A stretch of DNA of 64,000 bases from positions 682,001 through 746,000 of the forward strand of contig MQVO02000003.1 in the NCBI GenBank assembly GCA_001986395.2, written 5' to 3'. The notes below the pieces were generated by a model. That model saw nothing but the letters and a program-made list of their open reading frames with translations, was not told the origin of the DNA and did no database searches. Origin of the DNA: Irpex lacteus. Its lineage: Eukaryota > Basidiomycota > Agaricomycetes > Polyporales > Irpicaceae. The position numbers and the translations under genes are program-made. The stretch's first letter is position 1. The number at the start of each line of letters is the position of its first letter. Positions 47,361 to 57,704 of this stretch are shown here, one piece after another.

Positions 47361-50252
47361 ATGGGAATCTCTGGCTTGCTACCGCTATTGAAGCCGATAC
47401 AGGTCAACAAACATCTATCTGATTATTCTGGACAGACTATCGCGGTCGACGCATACGTGTGGCTGCATCGAGGCGCATACGCCTGCGCGGCGGATTTAGT
47501 CACTGGAAAACGAACCCACAAGTGAGCATGAGTTTACCTTGTACAGCTAAAGTCGTTGACATGTGCAATTTCCTTTCAGGTATGTCGACTATGCGATGCA
47601 CCGCGTCCGGCTTCTGCGGCACTTCAACATCACACCCTACATCGTTTTCGACGGTGGCCCTCTCCCCGCAAAGAGGGGTACGGAGTCCGACCGAAAGAAG
47701 AGACGCGACGAGAACCTCGCTCGCGCAAATGTTCTGGCCGCACAGGGCAAGCACACCCAAGCACGCGAATTCTATGTCAAATGTGTCGACGTAACGCCCC
47801 AAATGGCATATCAACTTATCAAGGTTCGCACTGAACTTATGTTGGCTTGATATTAACTCCGCCTCACAGCGTGGCTTTGGCACTTGCAGGCTCTCAAAGC
47901 TGAGAACGTTGATTACGTGGTGGCCCCGTACGAGGCCGACGCCCAAATGGCGTACCTCGAACGTGTCGGACTGGTGGACGGAATATTGACGGAGGACTCC
48001 GATCTACTGGTTTTCGGCTGCCGCAATGTCCTTCTGAAGCTAGATATCGTCGAGAACACTGTGATATCCATATCCCGCAAGGACTTCGCATCTCTCGCTT
48101 CTACTTCGGGCGGCGGCATCTCGCTGTTGGGATGGTCGGACACTGAATTTCGTGCGATGGCCATCCTCAGTGGCTGTGACTATCTACCGAGCATTCCTGG
48201 TGTTGGCCTCAAAACTGCATGGTCGCTCTTGCGAAAACACAGAGCGGTGGAGAACGTCGTGCGTGCGCTGAGGATGGAGGGGAAGAAAGACGTGCCCAGA
48301 GGTTATCTCGAGGCGTTTAAGTTGGCAGAGAAAGTCTTCCTCCATCAACGGGTGTACGATCCTGTAGACAAAGTGCTCGTTAACCTCACCGCAACTCCTT
48401 CCGAAGGTTGGGACGATGAAGCGGAGGCGTATGTTGGAGAGTAAGTTTTATGTCATTCCGTCTGATAGAATGAATGTCTGAACCGTATGCATAGGCACAT
48501 TGACCCCGCTTTAGCCAGAAAGGTCGCGGAAGGAGACGCGTGCCCCATATCGCTTCTTCGAATGGAGGACATCAATCCGACATTCACTCCAAGGGCCCTA
48601 AAGCCTAAAGCCTTGAACGGTGCGAACCTTCCAAAGCCAGATACTAAAGGCAAAGGCAGGATGTCAGGCCCGGAGAAAGTGGCCAGTACCAATATCCTGA
48701 CGTTCTTCAGTAAGTTCCGTATTTCGACCGACATCAGCTAGCCTTCTCAAGTTAGCTATTATCAGCTCCGAAGGCCAAGGCAGACGGTAGACGTAATAGC
48801 ACTTCTACTCCTGTCGTGGCGCGGAATACCTCTCATCCAGCTGCACCTGTGGCCGGTCGATCGAGTGGTAAACGAACGCTGGCGGAGTTGCTCGACCACG
48901 ACCTTGCCGCAAAACGCACAAGGCGCGAAGAACGCGGCTTACGGGACGTCAGCCCTCAACGTGTTCAGCACAAGACATCTTCCAAATATTTCGCGTGCGC
49001 ATCGTCTTCCACGGCAGAGAGTGAGCGTGTCGTGGGCCCACCGCGCATGTCGAATGAGGCAATGCCTACCGCCGGACCATCCAGGTTGGATCGGCATAGG
49101 TATAACAAGGAGAACGTCCCGTGCCGACTCGATAACGCGATCGAACAGCCTTCAGAGGAGGACTGTGGCGAAATATCGCTAGACGAAGAAGAGTCTGACC
49201 CTGTCACGCAGGAAGATGGTTACTTGTCACCGTCACCCTCAATATGTGGCTGGGACTCGCCTGAAGTGTCCTCGCCTGTACGACCCGGAAGCCGAATGTC
49301 GAGACTGAACCAGGCGTTCTCGGACGACGAGTTCGGCGCGGATGTTCTGTCTAGCCCGACGGCCCCTGGCCGACACCAAGTTAAACGGCTTGTTGCTAGA
49401 AATTCAAGGAGTCGAACGCCCACGAGGCCGTCCCCGTCCGGAAAGGTCCTCGTTCATGGCACGCCGACTCCTTCAAAGAAGAAGAAGAAGGCCAGGGCCG
49501 TTCATCGCTCTTACGGCACAGGGCCAGATCTACGCGACATATTCGAGGACTGGGACGACTTGACGAGCGAGATCGATGAATGGTGTGAGGATTCAATGGA
49601 AAGCACACAGTCGTCTGGTGGTGGGCCAGTAACACCTGATAGTTGTACGCAAGCACGAGCTGACATCTGCATGGACGATCTCTCTGATGAAGTCATTCTC
49701 GATGATGATGAGGAGATACACGAGCGAGAAGCAGCCGCGGCGCGGGAGGCAAAGGTGGCTAGTGGGTGGTGGGAAAGATGGGCGTATAAAGGCGCCGTGG
49801 GCGCAGGTCAGCGGCGGTCGGTATGTGTTGGTCTTTTTACGCTACGGGTGACGAGAAATTAGCTCAACGAGACGTACTACAGAAGCTCGGTACGCTGAGA
49901 AGGAGGGAGACGACGGTGACATCTGAGGGACGTCACCGAGAGTATTCCCCGCGTAGTGCTGGTGGTGGTGGTAAGCGCAAACGGGAAGACCATGATCTAC
50001 GGTCGGGCCGCCAGAAGGGGTTGAGGCACGTTGAGGATGTGAACAGAGGAGAGTTCTTGGACGACGTCAATGGGCGGTCCGGCGGGACATCTTCAGGGTC
50101 CGAGGGGGCAGAAGCAGCGGGAGTAGCTGGCGCGAGAGCGAGGCTTGCGCAGTTTCGGTGAGTGGGCCTGGGAATTTCGGGAGGCGTGTTGAGCATGACT
50201 TCATATTCGTGGCTGACTTTGTCTGTGGCTGTTCAGATATACAACATCGTAG
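47361..50252 (+). CDS. EXO1: Exonuclease 1, Rad2/XPG family
   Basis: Exo1 is a 5'-3' DNA exonuclease and flap nuclease in mismatch repair, end resection and telomere processing. Seven exons (47361-47521, 47580-47823, 47890-48440, 48495-48709, 48766-49806, 49863-50157, 50237-50252) give 840 residues. The XPG-N domain starts MGISGLLPLLK, with catalytic aspartates in AVDAYVWLH and FDGGPLP. The XPG-I region has APYEADAQMAYL and TEDSDLLVFGC, followed by the helix-hairpin-helix GCDYLPSIPGVGLKTA. Beyond about residue 330 the tail is disordered and acidic/basic, with an early STNILTFF resembling a PCNA-binding box. The last exon is only 16 nt, chosen because a GTGAGT donor sits just before an in-frame stop. 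If unspliced, the protein ends two or three codons earlier, so function is unaffected. The nuclease core is certain; the tail exons are less so. Confidence 0.93.
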
Positions 50253-51219
50253 GGAGAGTGGTGGCCTGCAGGCTTGTCATGAGACAGAGAGTTGCTCGTG
50301 AAAACTTGGGATGTTCTCATGCGCGAGGCGGGTGGAAGATTTGCGGGTCAGTGACACATCGGTCGAATCTGTTGGCAAACGAAGTGGATTTGCAGATTGT
50401 GGTATCTGAATGTGATTATGAGTTGATCGAGAGGATAGTCCGAGCGGAGGAGGGGCGGGTCTGCATGTGAGATACGAGTTATGAGTGCTTTGGAAAGCTA
50501 CCAGAGTGGCGAGTCGAGTGAGCCATTCTGAGAGCGTCGTGAGCGCGCCAACGACAGATGCCGAAAGGGGCGAGATCATGATGGACGCGGAGATTGAAGG
50601 ACCGCAAACAGCTGTCAACCTGCCCGAAATGGAAAGGGTGCTATGATGGGAACTCTCGCACGAGCACGACTGTTGTCTCGAGGCTTGCGACGACGACGAC
50701 GGATGCTGGACCATCGACGAGACTGTGCTAGAATCAAAAGGGCGGACACACGGACGACAGCGAAGAGTTGCTTTGTGGATGGGGGGCGGGTGCGGGTGAT
50801 GTTCGTGATGTGGGAGGGGAGGAGGCAGTGGGCTGTGTGATCCCTCAGAGGGGGACAGTGATAGATGAGAGAAGCGTGTCCCAGAATGGCAGGTCCCTCC
50901 ATTGCAGGCAAGGCACGCTTCTGCGTCTAATGCCATTATTATAATGAATTGCGGGCTGAATTCGAGCGAAAGAATTCCAGCGAGAGTTCTCTGCTACCGT
51001 CGCCCGCCATGAACTCATAATCCTCCGACTATATCTTCGCCTCCTCCCGTCCCCTTCTCACTCGTCATCCCCTCCAATCTCGCTCTCAAATCCTCTTATC
51101 TCCACGTCACCGCAGACAGCCTCTGCAAACACTCTCTGCAAGGTACGCAGCACACCCAAAAGCCTATCGAGCCAGTTCTGATTGCCCCGCCCCCACACAG
51201 CTCGCTGGGACTGCATCCT
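50253..51219. other. Intergenic: EXO1 3' flank and C2H2 gene promoter
   Basis: A long minus-strand frame (50,277-50,936) is low-complexity Ser/Pro sequence without ATG-supported start or motifs. The last 250 bp is CT-rich, as in highly transcribed fungal promoters and leaders. Confidence 0.5.
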
Positions 51220-52888
51220 ATGCCCGCGCAGAATTCACTCTTCGACTATCCCACTGGCATGTACGCGTTCAACCCCAGGTACTCCCAGGGCTCTTTCGCA
51301 GCGCCACCAGTTCAATCCAACAACTCGCTTCTGGCCCCCGCCGCAACTGACAGCGCCCTGACATCCTTTGGCACCCGCCAGTCATGGACCCTCGACTCTC
51401 ACAGCACAGAATACGATTCCCCCACAGGCACACCCTACTCCGAGTACGGCTCGCCGTTCGAGCAGGAGCAGGTGGGCTACCCAGAGTCCTCCCAGCGCAC
51501 GCACGTATCGGGATCCGCGTTCACGTCCCTCTACAATCCGAGGTTCTACCCGTCGTCAGACTCCTCGAACGCATCCGCGAGCAGGTCGTCGCACACCCCC
51601 GAGGACGAGCCCACAGCTTATCGTTTCCCCGCGTCTCCTCAGCACAGCGCGTCATCTCACGCGGATAGCACGGCCAGGGCTCACCATGATGCCTGGCAAG
51701 ACTTCCCCGACTCGACGACCACCTTTGACAGATTACCGTCGTCGCAGTCCATGCCCTCTTACTCCAGAAACGCTATGATGCCACCATTGCAGTCACACAA
51801 CAACGCGCTCAACAGCCGGTCTTTCCTCTCGACACTCCCTTCCCCCGACCAGTCCGGTTTCTCGAGACTGCTTACACGGGAATCGCCGAGGGCCACCGCT
51901 TACTCCTTCCAATCGCGCCCCCAAGGCGGCGATGGCTTTGGTGAGCCCGGCAACCCCTCGGCCGTGCCCCCGCTGGTCTACGACGGGGAAGAGTACGACG
52001 ACGAATCAGAGTGCAGCCTTCCCTCTGCAGGATCAGATGTGTACCGGTCTGGTTATCAAGCAATGCAGACGTCCGGCGACGACAGTGCTAGCTCCGCCGC
52101 AGCCTCGAGCCGTGATGGCCACAGCGACAATCGGAGCTCGAGTCCTTCAGACTCAGCAGGGTCCTCTCCTCGCTCTGCAGTTGAGCAACCTTCCAATACC
52201 GAACGGACAAAGTCCGGCACGCAAAAAAAGTCGAAGATGCACCAATGCTCGGTGTGCTCCAAGTGGTTCCCGCGCCCCAGCGGCCTGGCCACGCACATGA
52301 ACTCTCACTCCGGGGCTAAGCGTAAGTTACTATATTTGACATATCTTACGAGAAAACTAATAGGTTAATCCGTTAGCGTACAAATGCCCCATCGCCAGCT
52401 GCACCAAAAGCTTTGCTGTGCGATCGAACGCGAAGCGTCACCTCCGCACGCATGGTATCTTCCCCTCGTCCGACCATGGGTCGGCACCAGCGCAGTTCTC
52501 GGTGGCTTTGATGCCCCTATAATATCAGACGTGCATGAAGTGGGCAAGCTGCCTGCGAAGCTGCGCTGGGTGCCACAAAGCCTCGCCACGCGCACCAATG
52601 TGGATTTCCTCCGAGACGCGCCATCGGACTCCGAGGACGAATATCCGCCGTCGTGCCCCGTTTTGTCTGTCCCGCTGCCCGCCGTGGTCCCCTCGTCGCC
52701 GAAATGGAACGACGAGGACTATGAGGATCGTAATTCGTACGAGGACATGGGTCCTAGCCCCTACCTCAACCCTCACCAGGTGAGTTACGCCACGAACCAT
52801 GGGCGTGCGCGGTTTGCTGACTTTTATTATTAATCAGTGGAGAGCGCTTCCCGGCCCCGCCATCGTCAATCCCCCTCGCTTTGAATAG
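51220..52888 (+). CDS. C2H2 zinc-finger transcription factor
   Basis: Four exons (51220-52321, 52377-52454, 52496-52779, 52838-52888) give 504 residues. The first 340 residues are disordered and rich in Ser, Pro and Gln, as in fungal activators. Two fingers follow: C-x2-C-x12-H-x3-H (QCSVCSKWFPRPSGLATHMN, then H) and, over the first intron, C-x4-C-x12-H-x3-H (KCPIASCTKSFAVRSNAKRH). After the fingers a conserved-looking block FDAPIISDVHEVGKLPAKLR and an acidic stretch SDSEDEY lead to the end. The second intron (41 nt) is inferred only because the frame after RTH stops within 20 codons while the next frame reads protein-like; its exact borders are uncertain. The role is sequence-specific regulation in the nucleus; targets are unknown. 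Confidence 0.87.
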
Positions 52889-53301
52889 CTTTCTCACGAC
52901 CTGCCAGTCCACCTAGAACTCTGGCAATACCTAATGTCCTTATCCATATACCACCGTCTTCTCGCTCTCGATCCGTTTCGTCGTCTTGCTCTCATGTGCT
53001 CTCATGGGTATACCACAGGTTTCAACGTCTTCTGTAGCTTACTGTTCTTGTATCGCTGTTGCGTCTGTTGACGGCATGATTTTCTTGATAGTTCCTTGTC
53101 TGATAGATAGTTGAAAGGCTTTGATGACGTGGCTACAGTACTCCATTTCTTCATACCTAGTGATGACACCCCAAGTCCGCACTAATTGTGTTGTAACACA
53201 GGCTCTGGACAGCCTTTGTATCAGGTATCAATAGCATTCGTGCGGCAGTCGCGGGACGAATATAACAACTTCTTGTCATAATGTTGATGTATGAGTTCGC
53301 A
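52889..53301. other. Intergenic, convergent 3' flanks
   Basis: Between the C2H2 gene and GPI19. No gene or structured element seen. Confidence 0.5.
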
Positions 53302-54214
53302 TCACAAGGCGTGGCCTCTGGGAAGAAAATGCGATTGGAAGAGCCAAACTGGAGAAGCGCGACATAGAATTCGCAGAGGCAAGGCATCAAATGTTATCGC
53401 GCAGAGAATCCAGTGCTGACTGCGATGGCCTGCCTTTATGCCGAGTGGGTTTGGTGTTATCTTTGCTATCGTCCGGCACATCGTACTAATCCCTGCGTCT
53501 ATTGTCAGACTGCTAACTACCCTCCTTTTCTGACTGCAGTTTTCCTGGTGGAGCAGCAGCATCGTTGCCATCTGGCAAGATGTGCTATATATGACACGAT
53601 TGACCATGCCTATAGGTATATCATACATGACTGGTATGGCGTTAGGTCGTGCGTGCGCCAGGTATGGATTGGTGCGTGAATCAGCATCAGGAAGGTGCGC
53701 CTTGGAATCTGGTGGCGTGAGTCCCAACTGTCGTGAGCTGACTGCTCTGACATGTTACAATCGGCATGCACGGCGCACCTGTGACCGTGCTAACGTCGGA
53801 AAAACTTGGTGTACCAGACAGTGCCAGCGCCAAGTACGCACAGTAGGTGAGAAGGACGAGGACGATGGTATATGCAGGGAGAAGCAGTGCCCATTCTCTG
53901 GTGTGGTGGTATCGTCGTACAGCGCAATACAGTGTGCGGAGAAATGAGACGGAGAAATAGGGATAAGCTGGCTGCGCGTGCAAATTGACTGGGACAATGA
54001 ACACTTGCCTGCTAGGGTACCAAGAGATCCCGAGCCAAACGAGGTAGGTGTCGGGAAGGAGGGCCCAAAGGAGGAAGAAGCAGTAGAGGAGATAAGTCGA
54101 CGACCACGCAACGAATCCGTAGAATTCTGGTGCTCGGCTTCGGACTTCAGTCGGCGGTGGTGCTGGATACACAGCTAGCGGGCTGACAGGAGAAGTGGGA
54201 TTGTTCTCTGGCAT
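53302..54214 (-). CDS. GPI19: GPI-GlcNAc transferase subunit P (PIG-P/Gpi19)
   Basis: PIG-P is a small ER membrane subunit of the complex that adds GlcNAc to phosphatidylinositol, the first step of GPI-anchor synthesis. Exons 54214-54009, 53897-53779 and 53708-53302 give 243 residues. The family block is clear: RSRAPEFYGFVAWSSTYLLY, a first membrane helix, LLPDTYLVWLGISWYPSREW, a second helix with LLLPAYTIVLVLLTYCAYLA, then GTPSFSDVSTVTDSKA, and a conserved end TNPYLAHARPNAIPVMYDIP. Intron 1 has a GC donor (AG|GCAAGT). After VNRVIY, where relatives usually stop, the frame stays open for about 100 further codons to 53302; these may be read-through of non-coding sequence or an additional exon. 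The ATG at 54214 gives the expected N-terminus, but the frame is open further upstream. Confidence 0.88.
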
Positions 54215-54242
54215 TGCGCGATTGCTAGGCCCAGCTCTAACC

Positions 54243-54523
54243 TCAGCGCAAAGAGGTGGGTCTGGAGAGATATCTAGGGGCGCACGGAAACCAGTCATCG
54301 TCTTGCATCCCATCACTTGGCCATGAGATGAGAAAAACGTACCGGCTCCGTCGACCGCGCGCAACGTTCTTGCTGCTTCTTGATCTCGGGAAGGAAACTG
54401 AGATCCAAGAGGCAGGAGCTTGAAGGCTAATTTTGAGGGCAGCCTGCTGGTAGCTGGAGTTGAGAAAAGCGTCAGCTGTGGGACGAGTGATTCAGAATAC
54501 GGTTTGGTTCTGAAGCTACGCAT
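54243..54523 (-). CDS. Possible 79-residue ORF upstream of GPI19
   Basis: An ATG at 54523 opens a frame (MRSFRTKPYSESLVPQLTLF...) joined through a 41-nt intron (54342-54302, GTACGT donor, CAAG acceptor) to 54301-54243, giving 79 residues that end TSLR. The stop is 28 nt before the GPI19 ATG, on the same strand. If the intron is retained, the frame runs instead in phase into GPI19, adding 103 residues to its N-terminus. The sequence is basic, without a recognisable domain. It could be a separate small gene, a bicistronic partner or an N-terminal extension of GPI19. Confidence is limited by the weak AAG acceptor. Confidence 0.45.
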
Positions 54524-54860
54524 GAGCCACGCCGAGGGTTTACGGCACTAGAGCACCCACTGGTGATATGAAGGCGATTGTGGCTGGGCTACTTGTGTCC
54601 TTCAGAACTAGACCTGGAATTCCTCAAGGAGCCCGGCCACTCCCGCTACTTCCCTTGACGATGAACAGTTATTCCAGAGAGCGTCGTAGTTCACGACGAA
54701 CTAGAATAACTGCCTCGCTGAGCTGTCGAGCGTCTCCATTAATATAGACGCCCATAGCTGTTCATAAAAGTCCATCTGAGTTTCAAGTGGTCCCAGGCCT
54801 TGATTTTGATTTTTAGGCTTCCAGGTGCCAGTGACGATTATATGGACAATAACCTCCAGC
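54524..54860. other. Divergent promoter region between GPI19 locus and FAU1
   Basis: Short interval with no coding feature; likely shared promoter. Confidence 0.5.
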
Positions 54861-55846
54861 ATGGCGGCGCCCTTGACTACCTTAAAGGCTATTAAAAGTA
54901 CTGTGCGAAAGCGCATTTCGTCGACGTTGCGCGCCCTGACGCAGGAGGACATTAGGCAACAAAGTGAGAGACTTGCTCGGCCCAGTCATATCGCAGAAAA
55001 GCTTGTAGTTTATCGATCATTGACTCCGTCCCCTCTGCCCAGCGGAACAAGTTGCTGCGAACCTGTTACGGCAGCCCTTCTTTCATCAAAGCAAAAATGT
55101 GGCCTGCTATCTCAGCATGCCCAGTGGCGAAATCGACACAGCACCGTTGGTAGATGCGATATTCCAATCTGGTTAGTGCAGAACGTTGATAGGACTCAAT
55201 ACGAGGCGGCTGAGAACGTATGAAAGGGAAGACTCTGTTTGTTCCGCGACTGGATCCCATACTGAAAGGGAGGATGGATTTCCTACGCGTGTATGGTGAG
55301 GATGACCTGGCATCTTTCCCCGCGGGACTGTGGGGAATAAGGGAGCCGGAAGAGCACTACCAAGGCGGGAGACGGCAGAGTGGTCTGTATTGCTCACAGG
55401 ACCGCGCAGGAGTGTCGGCTGACTGAAGTATCGCACAGTGTTCGACGAAGATAGTGACAGTCTGGACCTGATCCTCGTGCCTGGTCAGTAGAACCCTCGG
55501 GATCACGTCACAAGCACACTTATTGATGAACTCACCTGCAGCCGTGGCGTTCGACCACTCGTTCGGGCGTTTAGGTCACGGAAAAGGGTACTACGATCGC
55601 TTTCTGACGCAGTATAAAGCAACAGCACGCAGAATGCCCTTGCTGGGTAAGTCGACTTTCTGCTGTTCCACTCGCAGTAGCTGATGTCACTCATTCGGTC
55701 GATCAATACCGTTTCCAGTTGGATTGGGCCTGAAGGAACAGATCTTGGAAGACGAAGAGGTTCCAACAAATGAATTGGACTGGCGCATGGATGTTATAGT
55801 GGGGCCACACGGAATTATACACAAACCTGTCGCAGAGCAACGATAA
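54861..55846 (+). CDS. FAU1: 5-formyltetrahydrofolate cyclo-ligase
   Basis: This ATP-dependent enzyme converts 5-formyl-THF to 5,10-methenyl-THF in folate metabolism. Six exons (54861-54963, 55043-55171, 55227-55382, 55439-55483, 55542-55646, 55719-55846) give 221 residues, the usual size. The N-terminal helix LKAIKSTVRKRISSTLRALT precedes TEQVAANLLRQPFF, KNVACYLSMPSGEIDTAPLV, KTLFVPRLDP, MDFLRVYGEDDLASFPAGLW and WGIREP. The ATP- and product-binding block DLILVPAVAFDHSFGRLGHG then KGYYDRFL is intact, and the end is DVIVGPHGIIHKPV. The second exon joins to the third across a short region where longer open frames run in other phases, so the exon choice is based on the family. No targeting signal is obvious, so it may be cytosolic. 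It is convergent with the RAD51-like gene, 44 bp apart stop to stop. Confidence 0.95.
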
Positions 55847-55890
55847 CAGTCTTACATCTCTTGTACGTAACTGTTCGCGAACATGGCGGC

Positions 55891-57329
55891 TCATCTCATT
55901 ATACCTTTCACCTGCGAACGCATCGTTAAGCTATGTATGAGACACGAGGTAAGGAACACCTACTAGCTCATAGGAGATCTCACGTATAGGTGGGCTTCCG
56001 GGTTGGTACGCGTGCGTGGACGACGCCAATAATTGGATTATTCTACAAACGTGCAAATGATACACCTTGTCAGAAGCTCACTACATTCATCCGTGATAAT
56101 GACAAGGCACTCACCCCGCATCGCGCGAACGTGGGACAACCATCAGTCTATATGACCGTCCAACTGGTAGGTACGCACTTCCTGAGGACCGACGCGGTGT
56201 GTCCAACAACAACTCTCAGTCAGAGGGACGCATGCTGTCACGATGGTGAGAAACTGCGACTCACCGGGTTGCGGAACCATGATTGCCCTGGAGCCCGTGT
56301 CGAAGCTGGCAGGAGTACCGTCGGCGTTGAGCAGCTTCGTAGATAGCTGTGTAGTGATGAGCACCTAGAATTAGGGTGCGCTCAGTACAAACATTGCTTC
56401 GATGCTTGGAAAGCTGGCCGCACGGAAAGGCCCGCTGTCGCACACGCTTGTGCAAGCGCTTGACGTATTCTCTCGTGGAGCACGGTCCGACTTGCATGGC
56501 TCACAGTAGGAGGTAACAAATGGAAGGCTAGTGAGAATGAGTTTAGGACAAGGAGTCCAGCCTTATTCTGTCGTTAGAGCCTAGGCAGTGTACGAGATAG
56601 GTGACAAACCCCAGGATTGGCCACGATAATGGAGGGAAGTTTATGGAAGAAGATAAGTATATCTTGAAATGTAAGTAAGCTCGTGTGCAAGAGCGAGTTC
56701 TTATAGCCATGAGGCAAAACAGTGTCATCTGGATCGCATACGTATGAGCAACGCCCCTTTGTGACGTGATGCAGTACTCGCCATCTGCGCGTATGCGTTC
56801 TAGGAGTTGCGCTGCGGTTATGGAATTGTGCATGTCTGAGGGGCATATGAGACAAATAGTTTGCATGCAATCCGTGAAACAGACCTGCAAATATTACCCC
56901 CAGTCCTTCTTTTACAAATTCTCGAGCGATATGAATGACAGGGGCATGAACCGCCGCGCCTGGAGGCCCAGATATCTCCAAAATGGAGCCGCACTTGAAG
57001 CCACCGTCAAGTAATTGATCCATGGCCACACTACCAGTTGAACGTCTATTTGAAGAAGCTCCTGCTACTTCCGCCGCACTCTGAGTTAGTGCCGGTGTTT
57101 TATGCGTCTGTGTTGCGGAGAACACTGCTTGCGAAGACAAGAGTGAAATTCGCGCATCTAATTTACGGATTAGATGAAGCGTTGCACACTTCATATCCTA
57201 GAAATTACCTTTAGCTAGTTCTTCAGGCGTCGACTGCGCTAGATCATCGGCGGTCTCATATCCTGCACGAGTGAGGGCAGCAAGAGTAGCGGGTGGCAAT
57301 GGCAGGGTGTGTAATGGTCTCTTGGACAT
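55891..57329 (-). CDS. RAD51/RecA-like paralogue with degenerate ATP site
   Basis: Nine exons (57329-57209, 57157-56885, 56835-56782, 56728-56610, 56561-56424, 56364-56265, 56214-56115, 56042-55964, 55911-55891) give 334 residues. The N-terminus resembles the small helical domain of Rad51 (LPPATLAALTRAGYETADDL). The core has ALTQSAAEV, STGSVAMDQLLDGGFKCGSI and LEISGPPGAAVHAPV, where the Walker A GK[ST] is missing. The Walker B strand is GLLVLNSFSLAF, with Asn where Asp is usual. VLITTQLSTKLLNADGTPAS is the conserved L2-like region. Near the end GSAYLPVGRSYRLMVV closes the fold. Such ATP-site loss is known in Rad51 paralogues that act as mediators in recombination. Intron 3 (56781-56729) needs a GC donor. 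The C-terminal exon of 21 nt is tentative. The particular paralogue cannot be named from sequence. Confidence 0.82.
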
Positions 57330-57704
57330 ACTGTATGTCTATTAAGTAAATATAATTATTTAGTTACCACGCATCTAAGGTGATCCTGGAGTGTCTTTAC
57401 TTGAGAAGAGAACGACTTACCCAAATAACTGCGAATCTGATATTCAGATGTTGGATGGTGGCCGCTGTGCCATTGGACGCGTTCGTCGTCGCGTGTGTGG
57501 CGTGAGAAAGGTTTGAGGCGGCGCTCAAAACCTCAGATATGCCCGACGTCGCCATCTCGTCTGTTTCTTGTCCTCTTCCACATCTCTCCTTTCTTGTGTG
57601 TGCATTCTACTCGAGAGACTCTTCGCAATAGCATACATTCGCTACAACTTTCCTTCTTTTCATCCTTCTTTCCCCTTGCCTTTTGCTCATCCTTTCAATA
57701 GTCT
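57330..57704. other. Divergent promoter region
   Basis: Between the RAD51-like gene and the RRM gene; CT-rich leader (57,560-57,700) before the RRM ATG. No gene. Confidence 0.5.

Noticed and set aside
50277..50936. 219-codon minus-strand Ser/Pro-rich frame
   Set aside because: Low complexity, overlaps the EXO1 3' flank and the C2H2 promoter, no domain.
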